Assembly: GCA_013112685.1 (NCBI GenBank)
Contig: JABFGC010000002.1
Span: 1,746,902-1,810,901, forward strand
Direction: 5' to 3'
Origin: Chloroflexota bacterium
GTDB lineage: Bacteria > Chloroflexota > Anaerolineae > Anaerolineales > Villigracilaceae
Length of the DNA: 64,000 bases
Shown here piece after piece: positions 38,826 through 48,471 of the stretch; the stretch's first letter is position 1, and the number at the start of each line of letters is the position of its first letter. The position numbers were made by a program, and so were the translations under genes. Below the pieces are notes generated by a model, which saw only the letters and a list, made by a program, of their open reading frames with translations, did no database searches and was not told the origin of the DNA.

Positions 38826-39950
38826 TTAGCGGAACGGCGGGGAATAGAGGAGTCCGCCATCGGAATACAGGCTGTTCAAACCGCGCGGAATGAAGGTGGG
38901 TGTGCCTTCGCCGAGGTTGCGGTTGTAAATCTCCTCATAGTTGCCAACCAACTTGATGACGTTGTAGGCAAATTCGTTGGTCAAGCCCAATTTCAGACCC
39001 AGGTCGCCTTCCAAGCCCAGGAAACGGCGGATCTCCGGGTTGGTGGCGTTGGCAAGCTGGTCGTCCACGTTTTCGGAACTGACGCCGTAATCTTCGCCGG
39101 CGATGGTGGCGTAGATCGTCCACTTGACGATGTCAAGCCACTGGTCGTCGCCGTGGCGGACGACCGGTCCGAGCGGTTCCTTCGACAGGGTCAGGTCCAT
39201 GATGACGTGGTCGTCCGGGTTCGGGAGCGCGCCTTTGGCAACCGAGGACAACTGCGATTTATCCGAGGTCACGGCGTCGCATCGTCCTTCGGCGTACGCG
39301 CCGTAGGTGGCATTGATGTCGTCGAAGACAGCCGGCGTGTATTCCACGTTATTGGTCGCCATCACATCCGCCAGGTTGAGTTCGGTGGTGGTGCCTTTCT
39401 GGACGCAGATGGTGCCGCCTGCCAGATCATCCAGCGAGTCGAAGCCGCTGTCGGCAGGCACCATGATGCCCTGACCGTCATAGAATGTGGTGACCGTGAA
39501 GTTCAAGCCCAGTTCGGTATCGCGCACCAGCGACCAGGTGGTATTGCGGATCAAAACGTCAATTTCGCCGGTCTGCAGGGCGGTGAAGCGTTCCTGTGTG
39601 GTCAGCGGACGGAATTCCACCTTGGTGGCATCGCCGAAGACCGCCGCCGCAAGAGCGCGGCAGAAATCGGCATCGAAGCCGAGCATTTCACCCGCCGGAT
39701 CCAGGAACGAAAAGCCGGGCAACTGACCGTTGACGCCGCAGACGATGTTTCCGCGCGCCTGCACCGCCTGAAGGGTTTCACCAAAGCCGGGCGCCTGGGC
39801 AACCTGCACCTGAACCTGCGGCGTTCCGGGCGGGGCAGTGACGACCACCGTCTGGATCACCGGCTCCCCGCCTGTGGCGGCGGGAGCGCAAGCCGCGATA
39901 GTGAGGCTCAAAACGACAAGCAATGTTGTGAGTGTAAACAGTTTACGCAT
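38826..39950 (-). CDS. aapJ: Amino acid ABC transporter substrate-binding lipoprotein
   Basis: 374 aa from ATG 39950, with GGAGGAGA upstream. A lipoprotein signal (LLVVLSLTIAACAPA) and linker lead into a type-II periplasmic binding protein of the AapJ family: NIVCGVNGQLPGFSFLD, GFDADFCRALAAAVFGD, IDVLIRNTTWSLVRDTELG, GTICVQKGTTTELNLAD. It probably binds general L-amino acids. Confidence 0.92.
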   Translation of the reverse strand: MRKLFTLTTLLVVLSLTIAACAPAATGGEPVIQTVVVTAPPGTPQVQVQVAQAPGFGETLQAVQARGNIVCGVNGQLPGFSFLDPAGEMLGFDADFCRALAAAVFGDATKVEFRPLTTQERFTALQTGEIDVLIRNTTWSLVRDTELGLNFTVTTFYDGQGIMVPADSGFDSLDDLAGGTICVQKGTTTELNLADVMATNNVEYTPAVFDDINATYGAYAEGRCDAVTSDKSQLSSVAKGALPNPDDHVIMDLTLSKEPLGPVVRHGDDQWLDIVKWTIYATIAGEDYGVSSENVDDQLANATNPEIRRFLGLEGDLGLKLGLTNEFAYNVIKLVGNYEEIYNRNLGEGTPTFIPRGLNSLYSDGGLLYSPPFR

Positions 39951-40074
39951 ATTCTCCTCCTCGAAGTTGAATCTGGATACGGACGCAATGATTGACGAAA
40001 GAGTTTGAGTATCCGCGAAAGCCGCCTCCTTTCTGTAAATTGCTGTTTCATTATAGCAAAGAAACACTGCAATT

Positions 40075-40551
40075 TCAGGTTTTCTGGCAAATTGACGCGA
40101 AGCGCGCGTTCGTGAGGTGCGCAAGATCAGCCGGGGAAAGCCTGATATTCAACCCTCTTTGTCCGCCCGAAATGAAGATCTCATCCAGCGACTGCGCCGC
40201 CGAATCGATCACCACCTGAAAGCCCTTGTTAATCAACGCCAGCGGCGAAATGCCGCCCGCCTGCAAGCCGGTCAACTGCTCGGCTTCGCGTTCGGTCGGC
40301 AGGTGCATCTTCTTCTCGCCGGGGAACGCCGCCAGCGCCTTCAAATCCACCACGCGCGGACCGGGAATCACCGCCAGCACCGGCTTGCCGCGCTCGCGTT
40401 TGGTGACGATGGTCTTGAAAACCTGCTCTGCGGGCGCGCCCAAAACCTGAGCCGCCTCCAGCGCGCCGAGTTTTTCGGCGGGCAGTTCATGCGCCGTGTA
40501 ATTCACTTTGCGCGCATCCAAAAATCTGGTGACATTATTCGTGACAGCCAT
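40075..40551 (-). CDS. ybaK: Cys-tRNA(Pro)/Cys-tRNA(Cys) deacylase YbaK-like
   Basis: 158 aa YbaK/EbsC fold. It clears mischarged aminoacyl-tRNA. Motifs: TRFLDARKVNYTAHEL, LGAPAEQVFKTIVTK (conserved Lys), GGISPLALINKGFQVVID (GXXXP loop) and ISGGQRGLNIRLSPADL. Start ATG 40551; it is divergent from the next gene. Confidence 0.9.
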   Translation of the reverse strand: MAVTNNVTRFLDARKVNYTAHELPAEKLGALEAAQVLGAPAEQVFKTIVTKRERGKPVLAVIPGPRVVDLKALAAFPGEKKMHLPTEREAEQLTGLQAGGISPLALINKGFQVVIDSAAQSLDEIFISGGQRGLNIRLSPADLAHLTNARFASICQKT

Positions 40552-40594
40552 CTGTGCAAAATCCTGTACAATTATAAACACAATGGAGGCTGAC

Positions 40595-40945
40595 ATGTCC
40601 AATCAGGAACAGGAACGATTGAAACGCCTGCGCGACAAGCAGATCGCCGTCCGCGACCCATTGACCAAACAACGCAAATTCCAACGCGACATCGCCGTGA
40701 AAACAAAACGGATGCGCAAGCCCTTTTCGCTTTCCAAGGCATGGAGCGACATTCCCCACATCATCAAATCCCCCTTTTACGGTTTACTGCTCGGCGTGGT
40801 CGTCCTCTTCGTCCTGCCGAAGGTCTGGAACTCGCCCTACGCCTTCCTCACCGGCGCGGGCGTCACCCTGATCTTCATCATCTTTGGATTGATCCTCGGC
40901 AACACGCTGGACATCCGTGACCGGATTCGGGACAATCTGAAATAA
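40595..40945 (+). CDS. Two-helix membrane protein with basic N-terminus
   Basis: 116 aa. ATG 40595 has GGAGG five bases upstream. The first 60 residues are charged and basic (QERLKRLRDKQIAVRDPLTK), then two helices (GLLLGVVVLFVLPKVW; FLTGAGVTLIFIIFGLILG). Function unknown. A CCGCCT...AGGCGG stem with TTTTTT near 40956-41002 may be its terminator. Confidence 0.65.
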   Translation: MSNQEQERLKRLRDKQIAVRDPLTKQRKFQRDIAVKTKRMRKPFSLSKAWSDIPHIIKSPFYGLLLGVVVLFVLPKVWNSPYAFLTGAGVTLIFIIFGLILGNTLDIRDRIRDNLK

Positions 40946-41047
40946 GCGGAACCACCCGCCTCACCCCGGACCGATGACCTGATTCTGCAAAGGCGGTTTT
41001 TTCTGTCCCCGACCTTGTGCAGAGTCCCGAACCCAAGGAGACCCACC

Positions 41048-41500
41048 ATGATCCGCACGGAAACCCTGGCACAATTCAGCCTCTTCCACGGACTGCCCGA
41101 ACCGCTCCTCAAGCAGATCGCCGCCATGAGCGCGGAAGTCTCGGTGAAAAAAGGCGGGGTCATCTTCCGCGAAGGCGAAAAAGCGGACAAACTGCATTTC
41201 CTGCTCAACGGCAGCGTTGCCCTGCGCGTCAAACTGACCTCCCGCCCGGACAGCGTCACGGTCTCTTTTGTCTCCATGCCGTATCAAAGTTTTGGCTGGT
41301 CGGGCATCGTCTCGCCGTATCATTACACCTCCAGCGCGGAGTGCGACGAGGATTCGGAACTGCTGGTCATCTCTGCCGAACCATTTATGAAACTGCTGGA
41401 GGAGCACCCGGAGGCGGGCTTCAAGGTGATGAGGCGCGTCACTGAGATCATCGCCGACCGTTTGCGGAACAGCCGCCAGGCGTTGTTGAAGACGATTTGA
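41048..41500 (+). CDS. Cyclic-nucleotide-binding domain protein without DNA-binding domain
   Basis: 150 aa, a single CRP-like beta-roll: FSLFHGLPEPLLKQIAAMS, GGVIFREGEKADKLHFLLNG, then SFGWSGIVSPY. The C-terminal helix ends with no helix-turn-helix, so it is a stand-alone sensor. The phosphate-cassette GE.aLl..R is not clear, so cyclic nucleotide binding is uncertain. AAGGAG precedes ATG 41048. Confidence 0.78.
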   Translation: MIRTETLAQFSLFHGLPEPLLKQIAAMSAEVSVKKGGVIFREGEKADKLHFLLNGSVALRVKLTSRPDSVTVSFVSMPYQSFGWSGIVSPYHYTSSAECDEDSELLVISAEPFMKLLEEHPEAGFKVMRRVTEIIADRLRNSRQALLKTI

Positions 41501-41518
41501 CCCGCCTTCAGGAATCAT

Positions 41519-41790
41519 GTCATTGCGAGTGCAGCGAAGCAATCTCCTCGCAACAACATTCAGAAAGTAAATCGCCCACATTTCGCAGGCAGCCCCTTTT
41601 TGAATCGCCATCCCCATTTTGGGGACTTCGTGCGCCAAGAACGCCAAGAAAGGATGAGAAAGGTAAAAAAACTTGGCGTCACGGCGGTTTCCTTTGCGAA
41701 AAACGTGAGTTTTCCCTCACCCTAACCCTCCACCCTTCGGGTACGCGGTCCCAAAGGGAGAGGGGACTCCTTTCCCCCGGGAGTGAAGTG
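41519..41790. repeat. Intergenic region with REP-like and C-rich repeats
   Basis: The 402-bp space before rel has no supported gene. It starts with a REP-like unit (TGTCATTGCGAG...GAAGCAATCTCC, 41519-41550) and contains the C-rich palindrome family (CCCTCACCCTAACCC...GGGAGAGGGG, about 41715-41770). Short open frames here cross repeats and are not credible. Confidence 0.6.
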
Positions 41791-41902
41791 ATTCAAGCAA
41801 CCATCCCGAAGGAAAAGCAGGCAGAAAACAGGAGCAGGCAGGGGCGGAGTCTGAGGCGTTTGCGTCACGTTTCGATTCTCCCGGCGTAGTAAAATAATCC
41901 CG

Positions 41903-44126
41903 ATGAAATCGGCTGTCGCCGCGATCCCGCTCGAAAAACTTCTCGAACAACTCCCCGAAAATTACACCCTGACAGAACGGGAGTTGGTCATACGCGCCTA
42001 CCACATCGCGGAGGAGGCGCACCGGGATCAGAAGCGGCTTTCGGGCGAGCCGTACATCAATCACTGCATCGCGGTTGCCAGCATCCTGGCGGAGTTGAAG
42101 GTTCCAGCGGAGGTGGTGGCTGCCGGGCTGCTGCACGACACTGTGGAGGATACGCCCGTCACGCTGGCGGACATCCGGCGCGAGTTTGGGGATACGGTGC
42201 GGCTGCTCGTTGACGGCGTGACGAAACTGACGCAACTGCCGCGCGTCTCCCGCGGCGACCAGCACGCCGAGTGGGGCAACAACGGGAAGGAAGGCGACGA
42301 AGCGCACGCGCAACCCGCCCTGCTCGGAAGAAAAGAGGATATGGTCTCCGAAACCCTGCGCAAGACTTTCCTTGCCATGGGCGAGGACGTGCGCGTGGTG
42401 TTGATCAAACTGGCAGACCGCCTGCACAATATGCGCACGCTGGGTCACATGCCGGAACACAAACGCAGGCGCATCGCCCAGGAGACGCTCGATATTTTTG
42501 CGCCGCTTGCCAACCGGCTCGGCATCTGGCAGTTGAAGTGGGAATTGGAAGACCTCAGTTTCCGCTACGTCAGCCCGGAGAAATACAAGGAGATTGCCGA
42601 GCAGCTGGCGGAACGCCGCCCGGACCGCGAACGCCAACTGGAGGACATAAAGGATACGCTTCTGAAACTGCTGGCGAAGAACAACATCAAAGCCGAGATC
42701 AGCGGACGCCCGAAGCACATCTATTCGATCTACAAAAAGATGCAGAAGAAGGATAAAGCCTTCAACATGCTGTACGACGTGCGCGCGGTGCGTTTGATCG
42801 TGCCGGACGTGCCTTCGTGCTATGCCGCGCTGGGCGTGATCCACACCACGTGGCGACCCATCCCCGGCGAGTTCGACGACTACATCGCCGCGCCCAAGGA
42901 TAATTTTTACCAATCGCTGCATACGGCGGTCATCTACGACGACAAGCGCCCGCTCGAGGTGCAGATCCGCACCCAGGACATGCACTTGAACGCGGAGTAC
43001 GGCATCGCCGCGCACTGGCGCTACAAGGAAGGCGGCAGGCACGACCTGAATTTCGAACAGCGCATCAGTTCCCTGCGCAAGATGATGGAATGGCGCTCGG
43101 ACGTGAGCGACGCCACTGAATTCGTCGAATCCATGCGCAGCGACGTATTCCGCGACCGGGTGTACGTCTTTACGCCGCGCGGCGACATCATTGACCTGCC
43201 GGCGGGCTGCACGCCGATTGATTTTGCCTACCACGTCCACACGGACATCGGTCATCAGCTGCCGGGGGGCGCGGGTGAATGGGAAACTCGTCCCGTTGTA
43301 TCAGGAACTGAAGACGGGCGACCAGGTCGAAATCCTGACGGCGAAGCGCGGCGGTCCCAGCCGTGACTGGTTGAATGCCAACCTGGGTCTTGTCCGCACG
43401 CAGCGGGCGCGCGCCAAGATCAAAGCCTGGTTCAAGAAGCAGGAGGACGAACAGAACCTTGCGCAGGGACGGAGTACGCTCGAACGCGAACTCCAGCGGC
43501 TCGGCATCACGGAAGTCAACTTCGAGAAGATGGCGCGCGAGCTCGGTTATAAAACGCCGGATGAGATGTTCATTGCGCTGGGCAACGGCGATCTGTCCAT
43601 CGGCAAGGTCATCAAGCAGTTTGCGCAGGACGAGGAGATTCAGGACATCCTCGAAGCGAACGCTCCCCCGCCGCAGACCGTCTCCACAGATGCGGTGGAA
43701 GTGGTGGGGTTGAAGGGCATGCTCTCGGTGATGGCGAAGTGCTGCAACCCCATGCCCGGCGACCAGATCGTCGGTTTTGTGACGCGCGGGCGCGGAGCGA
43801 CCATCCACCGGCAGGATTGCCCGAACGTTTTGAAGACGAAAGACCGCGAGCGTTTACTCAAAGTAGGCTGGGGTCACGTGGAGCGGACGTACCCGGTGTC
43901 GGTGAAGATCAAGGCGTACGACCGCCAGGGGTTGATGAGCGATGTCTCGAACCTGCTGGCGGATGAGAACATCAACATTGCCAACGTGGCGGTGAATGTG
44001 AACCGCAGCATTGCCGACCTGCGCCTGATCATCGAGGTGAGGGACATCACCCAGCTCAGCCGCATCCTGACGCGCATCGAAAACCTGCCGAATGTGATGG
44101 AGGCGCACCGCACGAAGCCGGGGTAG
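41903..44126 (+). CDS. rel: Bifunctional (p)ppGpp synthetase/hydrolase Rel (one frameshift)
   Basis: About 741 aa. HD hydrolase domain is intact (LLHDTVEDTP, LADRLHNMRTL), so hydrolase activity is expected. Synthetase domain: SGRPKHIYSIYKKMQ, DNFYQSLHTAV, EVQIRT. A TGS domain follows, split by a frameshift near 43258; dropping one C of CAGCTGC restores IGHQCRGARVNGKLVPL. Next are the helical region, a zinc-finger part (AKCCNPMPGD, RQDCPN) and a C-terminal ACT domain (SVKIKAYDRQGLMSDVSNLL). It controls the stringent response. Last chromosomal gene of normal GC content before the cassette array, apart from one tiny gene. Confidence 0.92.
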
Positions 44127-44147
44127 CGCCCAGACAGCATGAAAAGG

Positions 44148-44196
44148 AGTCCAGAAGTTCTACTTCTGGAATTCCGCAAGTAGAACTTGCGGAGTC
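44148..44196. repeat. Two adjacent hairpins after rel
   Basis: CCAGAAGTTCTACTTCTGG and CCGCAAGTAGAACTTGCGG stand side by side, each a near-perfect palindrome around AAGT(T/A)-type centres. They could terminate rel transcription; no T-run follows. They look like a repeat family with variable arms. Confidence 0.55.
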
Positions 44197-44236
44197 CGCT
44201 TATTTTCATACAGCGAAACACAAAAGGAATCGAATT

Positions 44237-44404
44237 GTGAATCAAAACAAACGCAGGGCGTCCATGGCGTTTCTCATCCTGGGGATGGCGTTTCTAACCA
44301 TCGGCATTTCCACCGATAACACCGCCTTCACCTGGGCGGCGGTGGTGTTCGTGGTCCTTTCGCTTATTCTGGGAGGGCGCTGGCTGAGACCGAGGAGAAA
44401 ATGA
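44237..44404 (+). CDS. Small two-helix membrane protein
   Basis: 55 aa from GTG 44237 (AAGGAA about 11 bases upstream). Two helices (MAFLILGMAFLTIGIS; WAAVVFVVLSLILGG) and a basic tail RWLRPRRK. It lies between rel and the array promoter. Function unknown. Confidence 0.55.
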   Translation: MNQNKRRASMAFLILGMAFLTIGISTDNTAFTWAAVVFVVLSLILGGRWLRPRRK

Positions 44405-44412
44405 AGGTTTTG

Positions 44413-44441
44413 TTGACCTTTCACGCCAGTGAGCGTATAAT
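44413..44441 (+). promoter_or_regulatory. Strong sigma70-type promoter facing the cassette array
   Basis: TTGACC (44413-44418), a 17-base spacer and TATAAT (44436-44441), five of six and six of six to consensus. It points at the first cassette, about 105 bases upstream of the first cassette junction. In integrons a Pc promoter drives cassette genes from outside the array; this is the natural candidate here. Confidence 0.75.
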
Positions 44442-44463
44442 TTGTTTATATGGTTTTAACCCA

Positions 44464-44546
44464 TTCCGCCCAAACGCCCAAATGGATTTGGGGAATTAGG
44501 CGGAAACCGTCCAAAGGTAATTGGATGGGCGTCCGCAGAACCCCTG
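44464..44546 (+). promoter_or_regulatory. Structured leader / possible attI site
   Basis: TTCCGCC (44464-44470) pairs with GGCGGAA (44499-44505), enclosing CCCAAAT/ATTTGGG (44477-44492). A second stem TCCAA...TTGGA follows (44511-44526). The segment ends at the first cassette junction (GTTAGCC at 44547). It could be an attI-type site, a regulatory leader, or a decayed attC. It does not share the attC arms of the array. Confidence 0.4.
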
Positions 44547-44595
44547 TTAGCCCGCCCGTGAAAAATAAAACCACTTAAAGCAAAAGGAGAAAACC

Positions 44596-45258
44596 ATGTC
44601 GGAAGGGGTTATCATTGCTCTAATAAGTTTTGCGAGTGCAGTTGTAGGCGCAGCAATTTCAGGATTTGCCACAGTTGTTGCGGCTGGCATTAAAGGCAAA
44701 GGCGACAATCAAAGTGCTGGTACAAGTTCCGTATCATGTGCAGTGGTTGGTTTATTTGCCTCAATAGGCGCAGCAGGTGGTTTAGTTTTAGGAGCATTTT
44801 TCGGTTTATCGTTGGTTCGCGCAGATAGTCATAATTTAGTATCAAATAATCCTGTTATAAGCAATCCAGCCGCCGAAGGAAACTCTACCCCTCTATCCGT
44901 TCAACTGCCAAATAACCTATCTTGTCAACAACATTCAAGCGGATATTGTGGGTTGACAATGACTGTGACATGGACAAATATTGACGCTAACAGTGAATAT
45001 TACATTTATGCTATTGGTCATGGCTTACATTACCAACCTGAAATGTGGTGGGTTGCTGGAAATGGATTTCCTGTAAGCACTCCAAATGGAAGTCAGGTTA
45101 TAACCGATGGGGCTTACGGAAATTCTGGTGACTCGTTGGGCGTTTTTGTTTGCTTGACAAAAACAAAATATAGTTTTGATGGCAAAAAAGAAATTTTGTT
45201 TTATGATAAGCCAAGTTGTGAAATGTATTCGCAGGAAGTTTACTTTCAGCCCAAATAA
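44596..45258 (+). CDS. Cassette 1: secreted/membrane protein, unknown function
   Basis: 220 aa. Two hydrophobic N-terminal segments (residues 3-33, GVIIALISFASAVVGAA; and 50-75, VVGLFASIGAAGGLVLGAF). An external domain follows with paired Cys (LSCQQHSSGYCGLTM, and CLTKTKY...CEMY) and Trp/Tyr-rich beta strands. AAGGAG precedes ATG 44596. No family recognised. Low GC, as in other cassettes. Confidence 0.7.
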   Translation: MSEGVIIALISFASAVVGAAISGFATVVAAGIKGKGDNQSAGTSSVSCAVVGLFASIGAAGGLVLGAFFGLSLVRADSHNLVSNNPVISNPAAEGNSTPLSVQLPNNLSCQQHSSGYCGLTMTVTWTNIDANSEYYIYAIGHGLHYQPEMWWVAGNGFPVSTPNGSQVITDGAYGNSGDSLGVFVCLTKTKYSFDGKKEILFYDKPSCEMYSQEVYFQPK

Positions 45259-45262
45259 TGCG

Positions 45263-45392
45263 GGCTAACAAAGCGTGCACCTGACGCTGGGGATTCTGCG
45301 GCAATCTCAAGCAGTTTCCTACGCCTTAGCCTTTTTCTGGCTGGACGGCTTCGCCGTCCCCGCCCCAGCGCAGGTAACGCAAGCCGTTGGGC
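45263..45392 (+). other. attC site 1
   Basis: 130 bp from R'' GGCTAAC to R' GTTGGGC. Arms CACCTG-A-CGCTGGGG and CCCCAGCG-CAGGT pair with one unpaired A. The central part has an inner hairpin GGACGGC-TTC-GCCGTCC. Confidence 0.88.
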
Positions 45393-45432
45393 GTTTGTCT
45401 TGCAAAATTTTATTAACAAGGAATAATACAAC

Positions 45433-46230
45433 ATGGAATCTATTAGAAAGATATTACGTACACCTTCTGCGTTTGTTCTTATAATTACCGCTATTATTGC
45501 TTTGGTTGGCGTAATTATTCAGAGTAAAACCAACAAGGAAATTGCACTAATACCAATCAATGCAACATCTACTGCCGAAGCAAAATTGACTCAAATTGCA
45601 TTTCAGCCAACAGAAATTACGCTTACAGAATCCACTCCGAGCACGTTAACATCTGATACCTTTTACGAAGACAATTTTTCCTCAGATGCACCAACGTGGT
45701 GGTCAATAGACAATGTCAATAATGAATATTGGTCATCTTCGTCATACATAGACAATGGAGTTTTTGTCTGGCATGTAACATCAAAAACAGCCGTCTTTGC
45801 CAGTCTTCTCAGTAAAACCCCATCGCTAACAAATTTCGATTTGGAATTAACACTGGAAAGAGTCGACAATTCACAAAATAGTTCTTATGGAGTAACCTTC
45901 TTCGCAACAAATGGGGCGGGTGGTTACGACCTAAAGTTTGAGCCAAATAAACCAAAGCAATTTAAGTTACAAAAAAGAGAAGGTAACACAACAACTTCGC
46001 TAATTGATTATACGGAAGCATCCTCCATGAATTTAACTGGAAGCAACAAAATACGTATTCAGGTAACTGGTTCAAACATAAAAATATTCATTAATGGAGC
46101 ATTTGTTGGTGAAGTGAATGACGACGCGATTAGAAAAGGGCAAATAGGTCTTTTTGCAGGCTTGCTCGAAGGAGAAACCGTGATTCTTAATGTGAGCGAC
46201 TTCAAAGTAGCAACATCTACTTCTCAATAA
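45433..46230 (+). CDS. Cassette 2: membrane-anchored concanavalin-like (DUF1080-type) domain protein
   Basis: 265 aa. One N-terminal helix (FVLIITAIIALVGVIIQS), a Thr/Glu linker (45-80), and a beta-sandwich domain (about 85-260). The ending GQIGLFAGLLEGETVILNVSDFKV is typical of DUF1080/LamG-like domains that bind or cleave glycans. AAGGAA lies before ATG 45433. Probably exposed outside the cell. Confidence 0.7.
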   Translation: MESIRKILRTPSAFVLIITAIIALVGVIIQSKTNKEIALIPINATSTAEAKLTQIAFQPTEITLTESTPSTLTSDTFYEDNFSSDAPTWWSIDNVNNEYWSSSSYIDNGVFVWHVTSKTAVFASLLSKTPSLTNFDLELTLERVDNSQNSSYGVTFFATNGAGGYDLKFEPNKPKQFKLQKREGNTTTSLIDYTEASSMNLTGSNKIRIQVTGSNIKIFINGAFVGEVNDDAIRKGQIGLFAGLLEGETVILNVSDFKVATSTSQ

Positions 46231-46234
46231 AAAC

Positions 46235-46364
46235 GCCCAACAAAGCGTGCAGCCGACTGGTGGGATTCTGCCGCATTTTCAAGCATTTTTCTGGCTTCGG
46301 GCTTTTCCTGCTCTTGGAGTTTTGTCTCGTCCCGCCCACCAGCGGCTAACGCAAACCGTTAGCC
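46235..46364 (+). other. attC site 2
   Basis: 130 bp from R'' GCCCAAC to R' GTTAGCC. Arms CAGCCG-A-CTGGTGGG and CCCACCAG-CGGCT are complementary apart from the single A. The centre differs from site 1 and lacks the GGACGGC hairpin. Confidence 0.88.
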
Positions 46365-46385
46365 CGCTCCTCCGGATACATCAAA

Positions 46386-46955
46386 ATGGAAACTGAAGGA
46401 ATAATCAATCACACTATCATAAGCATTGCAGGCTGGCTCTTAGGAACATCTCTTGGTTGGGGCACTGGCTTTGCTTTATTGTCCTTGTGGCGCAAAATCA
46501 ATCCCGATCCGCAAAGATTGTCTCCATTTGCATTGTTCATTCCCTGGAGGACTATTGTTCTCGGTTTGCTGATGGTGAATTACTTTCCCATAATTCCCCT
46601 TCGGTGGCTTGGATTTGGAAATGAGACGGGTATCCTTAGCGTTGCTTTTGTCGTCTTCTGGTTAAGTCTTATTTTTGTACTTCAGTCTGCCCAAGAAAAC
46701 CAGCAGAATTCACGGTTTTGGTCTTGGGCGCGTACCATTGCCGTTTTTTCTGTACTTCTGACTGCCCATTTTGGTATTTGGGGTGGTGGTGGCTTAGGTT
46801 TTGTCGCCGAGCAACAACTGATGACCTTTGACTTTGCTTCCGCATGGATGTATTTTGCGTGGATGATTGGTATCGCTCTTGTAATCGATTTAGTCATTGC
46901 ATCAGGTCAGTTATCTGTTGTTCGGTATACTGTTCAAGAAAAGAAAGCGGGCTAA
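46386..46955 (+). CDS. Cassette 3: multi-pass membrane protein
   Basis: 189 aa with about five helices (ISIAGWLLGTSLGWGTGFAL; TIVLGLLMVNYFPII; ILSVAFVVFWLSLIFVL; TIAVFSVLLTAHFGIW; MYFAWMIGIALVIDLVIA). It ends at its own attC. No family recognised. The distance from junction to ATG is 28 bp and the ribosome site is weak. Confidence 0.65.
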   Translation: METEGIINHTIISIAGWLLGTSLGWGTGFALLSLWRKINPDPQRLSPFALFIPWRTIVLGLLMVNYFPIIPLRWLGFGNETGILSVAFVVFWLSLIFVLQSAQENQQNSRFWSWARTIAVFSVLLTAHFGIWGGGGLGFVAEQQLMTFDFASAWMYFAWMIGIALVIDLVIASGQLSVVRYTVQEKKAG

Positions 46956-47223
46956 CACAGCGTGCAGCCGACTTGGGGTACGCGCCGCGTTTTCGGGCAT
47001 TTTGCGTGGCTTGGAGTTTTTCCCGTTTCGGCGGCGAGTCCACGCTCCCACCCCAAGCGGCTACCGATAACTTGCAGTGTCAAGATCATGAGAAGGAAAG
47101 TTTCTCATGGTCTTTTGTATTCAAAGGGATTTCATAATTAGGGAAAGCTTCGCCACCCCCGTCAGCCTCTGCGGTTGATCCGGGGTTGCAGATTCTTATT
47201 TCGGTTTTTCGTTCAAGCCCGCT

Positions 47224-48471
47224 TTAGCAGGTCAAGCCCAGTTCCTCCATGCGTGCCAGGACTTCCGCTCTGGGTGCGATCCTTCTGGGCACATTCCTGC
47301 GTACAAAGCGAGTGATGTCGGTCTCAATGCCGAGCTTCATCAACGCATATTTGGCAAACTGCTTGTAGGTCAGTCCCAGGCGGACGTTTTCGTCCAGGTC
47401 CCACGCCAACACCAACATCTTGTACGCCAGGTCTTCTTCGCTCGCATGAATGTCGGTCTCTTCCTTCGTCAGCACGTGCCAGACCGCCACCAACAACTTC
47501 CGCGCGATCACCACAATCGCCTGGTTCGGTCGACGCATGCGGCGTAGATACTTCTCATATTGCTCCTTCCAATACGGCGAAATACGGATCGCTTGCCACG
47601 CCGCTTCCACCAGTGCCCAGCGCAATTCCTTGCGTCCACTTTTGGTAATGCGCTTCTCGATGTGTTCCTTGCCACTCTCATGAACGCCCGCTCCCAACCC
47701 CGCATAGCCCACCAGATGCTTGGCACTCGCAAAACGCTGGATGTCACCGATGGCAGACAGCACGATCATGCTCATCACCACCCCGAAGCCGGGTAGTTGT
47801 AACAGTCTCACCGCCTGCTTGCCCCACGGCTCCCGCAGGCATTGCCGCCCCAATTCTGCATCCACTTCCGCTTTGTGTTTGTCAATCTCCTCCAGCAGCA
47901 CCAGTTCCTGCTGGATCTGCATCTTCTCCAACCCACTCATCTGCTGTGCCTGCCACCAGGCTGCATCCTGCAAGCTCCCTTTCGGCAGCAGGATGTTATG
48001 TCGATGCAGCAGACTTTGCAGCCGGTTGCGGATCATCGTGCTCGTTTTGACCAGCCGATTGCGATACGAGATCAGCCCACGCAACTCGCGCACTTCTACA
48101 GGCGGCACCCATACCTCCGGCACGATGTCCGCAATCAACAAGCGGATCAGCCGCTTGACATCTTCCTTGTCCGTCTTGACCCGCGCTTCGGCAATCTGCC
48201 TCACGGCTCCGGCATGCGCCACCACGGTGCGGGTGACCAGCGGCGCCACACTGTCGTAGATGTCCCAGACATTGGTGGTCGTCTCGATCACCACTGCATC
48301 CCCTTCCTGCAGGTTGGCGCTTGCCCATTCCCGAAACTTCGCCATGCTGATCCGGCGGGGCGGCATCACCCACTCCTGCTTCGCATTCTGTCCCCCCGCC
48401 AGCACATACTCCTTGTGAATATCCGGGGCTATGTACCGCTCGATCTGTCTTGTATCTTCTGTTCCTTTCAT
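47224..48471 (-). CDS. IS110-family transposase, copy 1
   Basis: 415 aa. DEDD RuvC-like residues: D in PDIHKEY, E in VVIETTT, paired D in KTDKEDVKRLIRL. The C-terminal Transposase_20 domain has LLQLPGFGVVMSMIVLSAIG and the Ser-containing HLVGYAGLGAGVHESGKEH. AAGGAG precedes ATG 48471. It differs from copy 2 at only a few residues (A-P-D versus A-L-D, W versus R in the linker). Confidence 0.92.
   Translation of the reverse strand: MKGTEDTRQIERYIAPDIHKEYVLAGGQNAKQEWVMPPRRISMAKFREWASANLQEGDAVVIETTTNVWDIYDSVAPLVTRTVVAHAGAVRQIAEARVKTDKEDVKRLIRLLIADIVPEVWVPPVEVRELRGLISYRNRLVKTSTMIRNRLQSLLHRHNILLPKGSLQDAAWWQAQQMSGLEKMQIQQELVLLEEIDKHKAEVDAELGRQCLREPWGKQAVRLLQLPGFGVVMSMIVLSAIGDIQRFASAKHLVGYAGLGAGVHESGKEHIEKRITKSGRKELRWALVEAAWQAIRISPYWKEQYEKYLRRMRRPNQAIVVIARKLLVAVWHVLTKEETDIHASEEDLAYKMLVLAWDLDENVRLGLTYKQFAKYALMKLGIETDITRFVRRNVPRRIAPRAEVLARMEELGLTC

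Noticed and set aside
41540..41900. Short open frames before rel
   Set aside because: They cross REP-like and C-rich palindromes, lack ribosome sites and show no domain.
44401..44600. A tRNA or riboswitch in the leader upstream of cassette 1
   Set aside because: No cloverleaf, T-loop GTTCGA or CCA-like end; only simple nested stems.
47064..47223. The downstream non-coding end of the IS110 copies as the bridge RNA site
   Set aside because: It has one hairpin (CATGAGAA...TTCTCATG) but no segments matching the attC target or opposite element end; the upstream region fits better.
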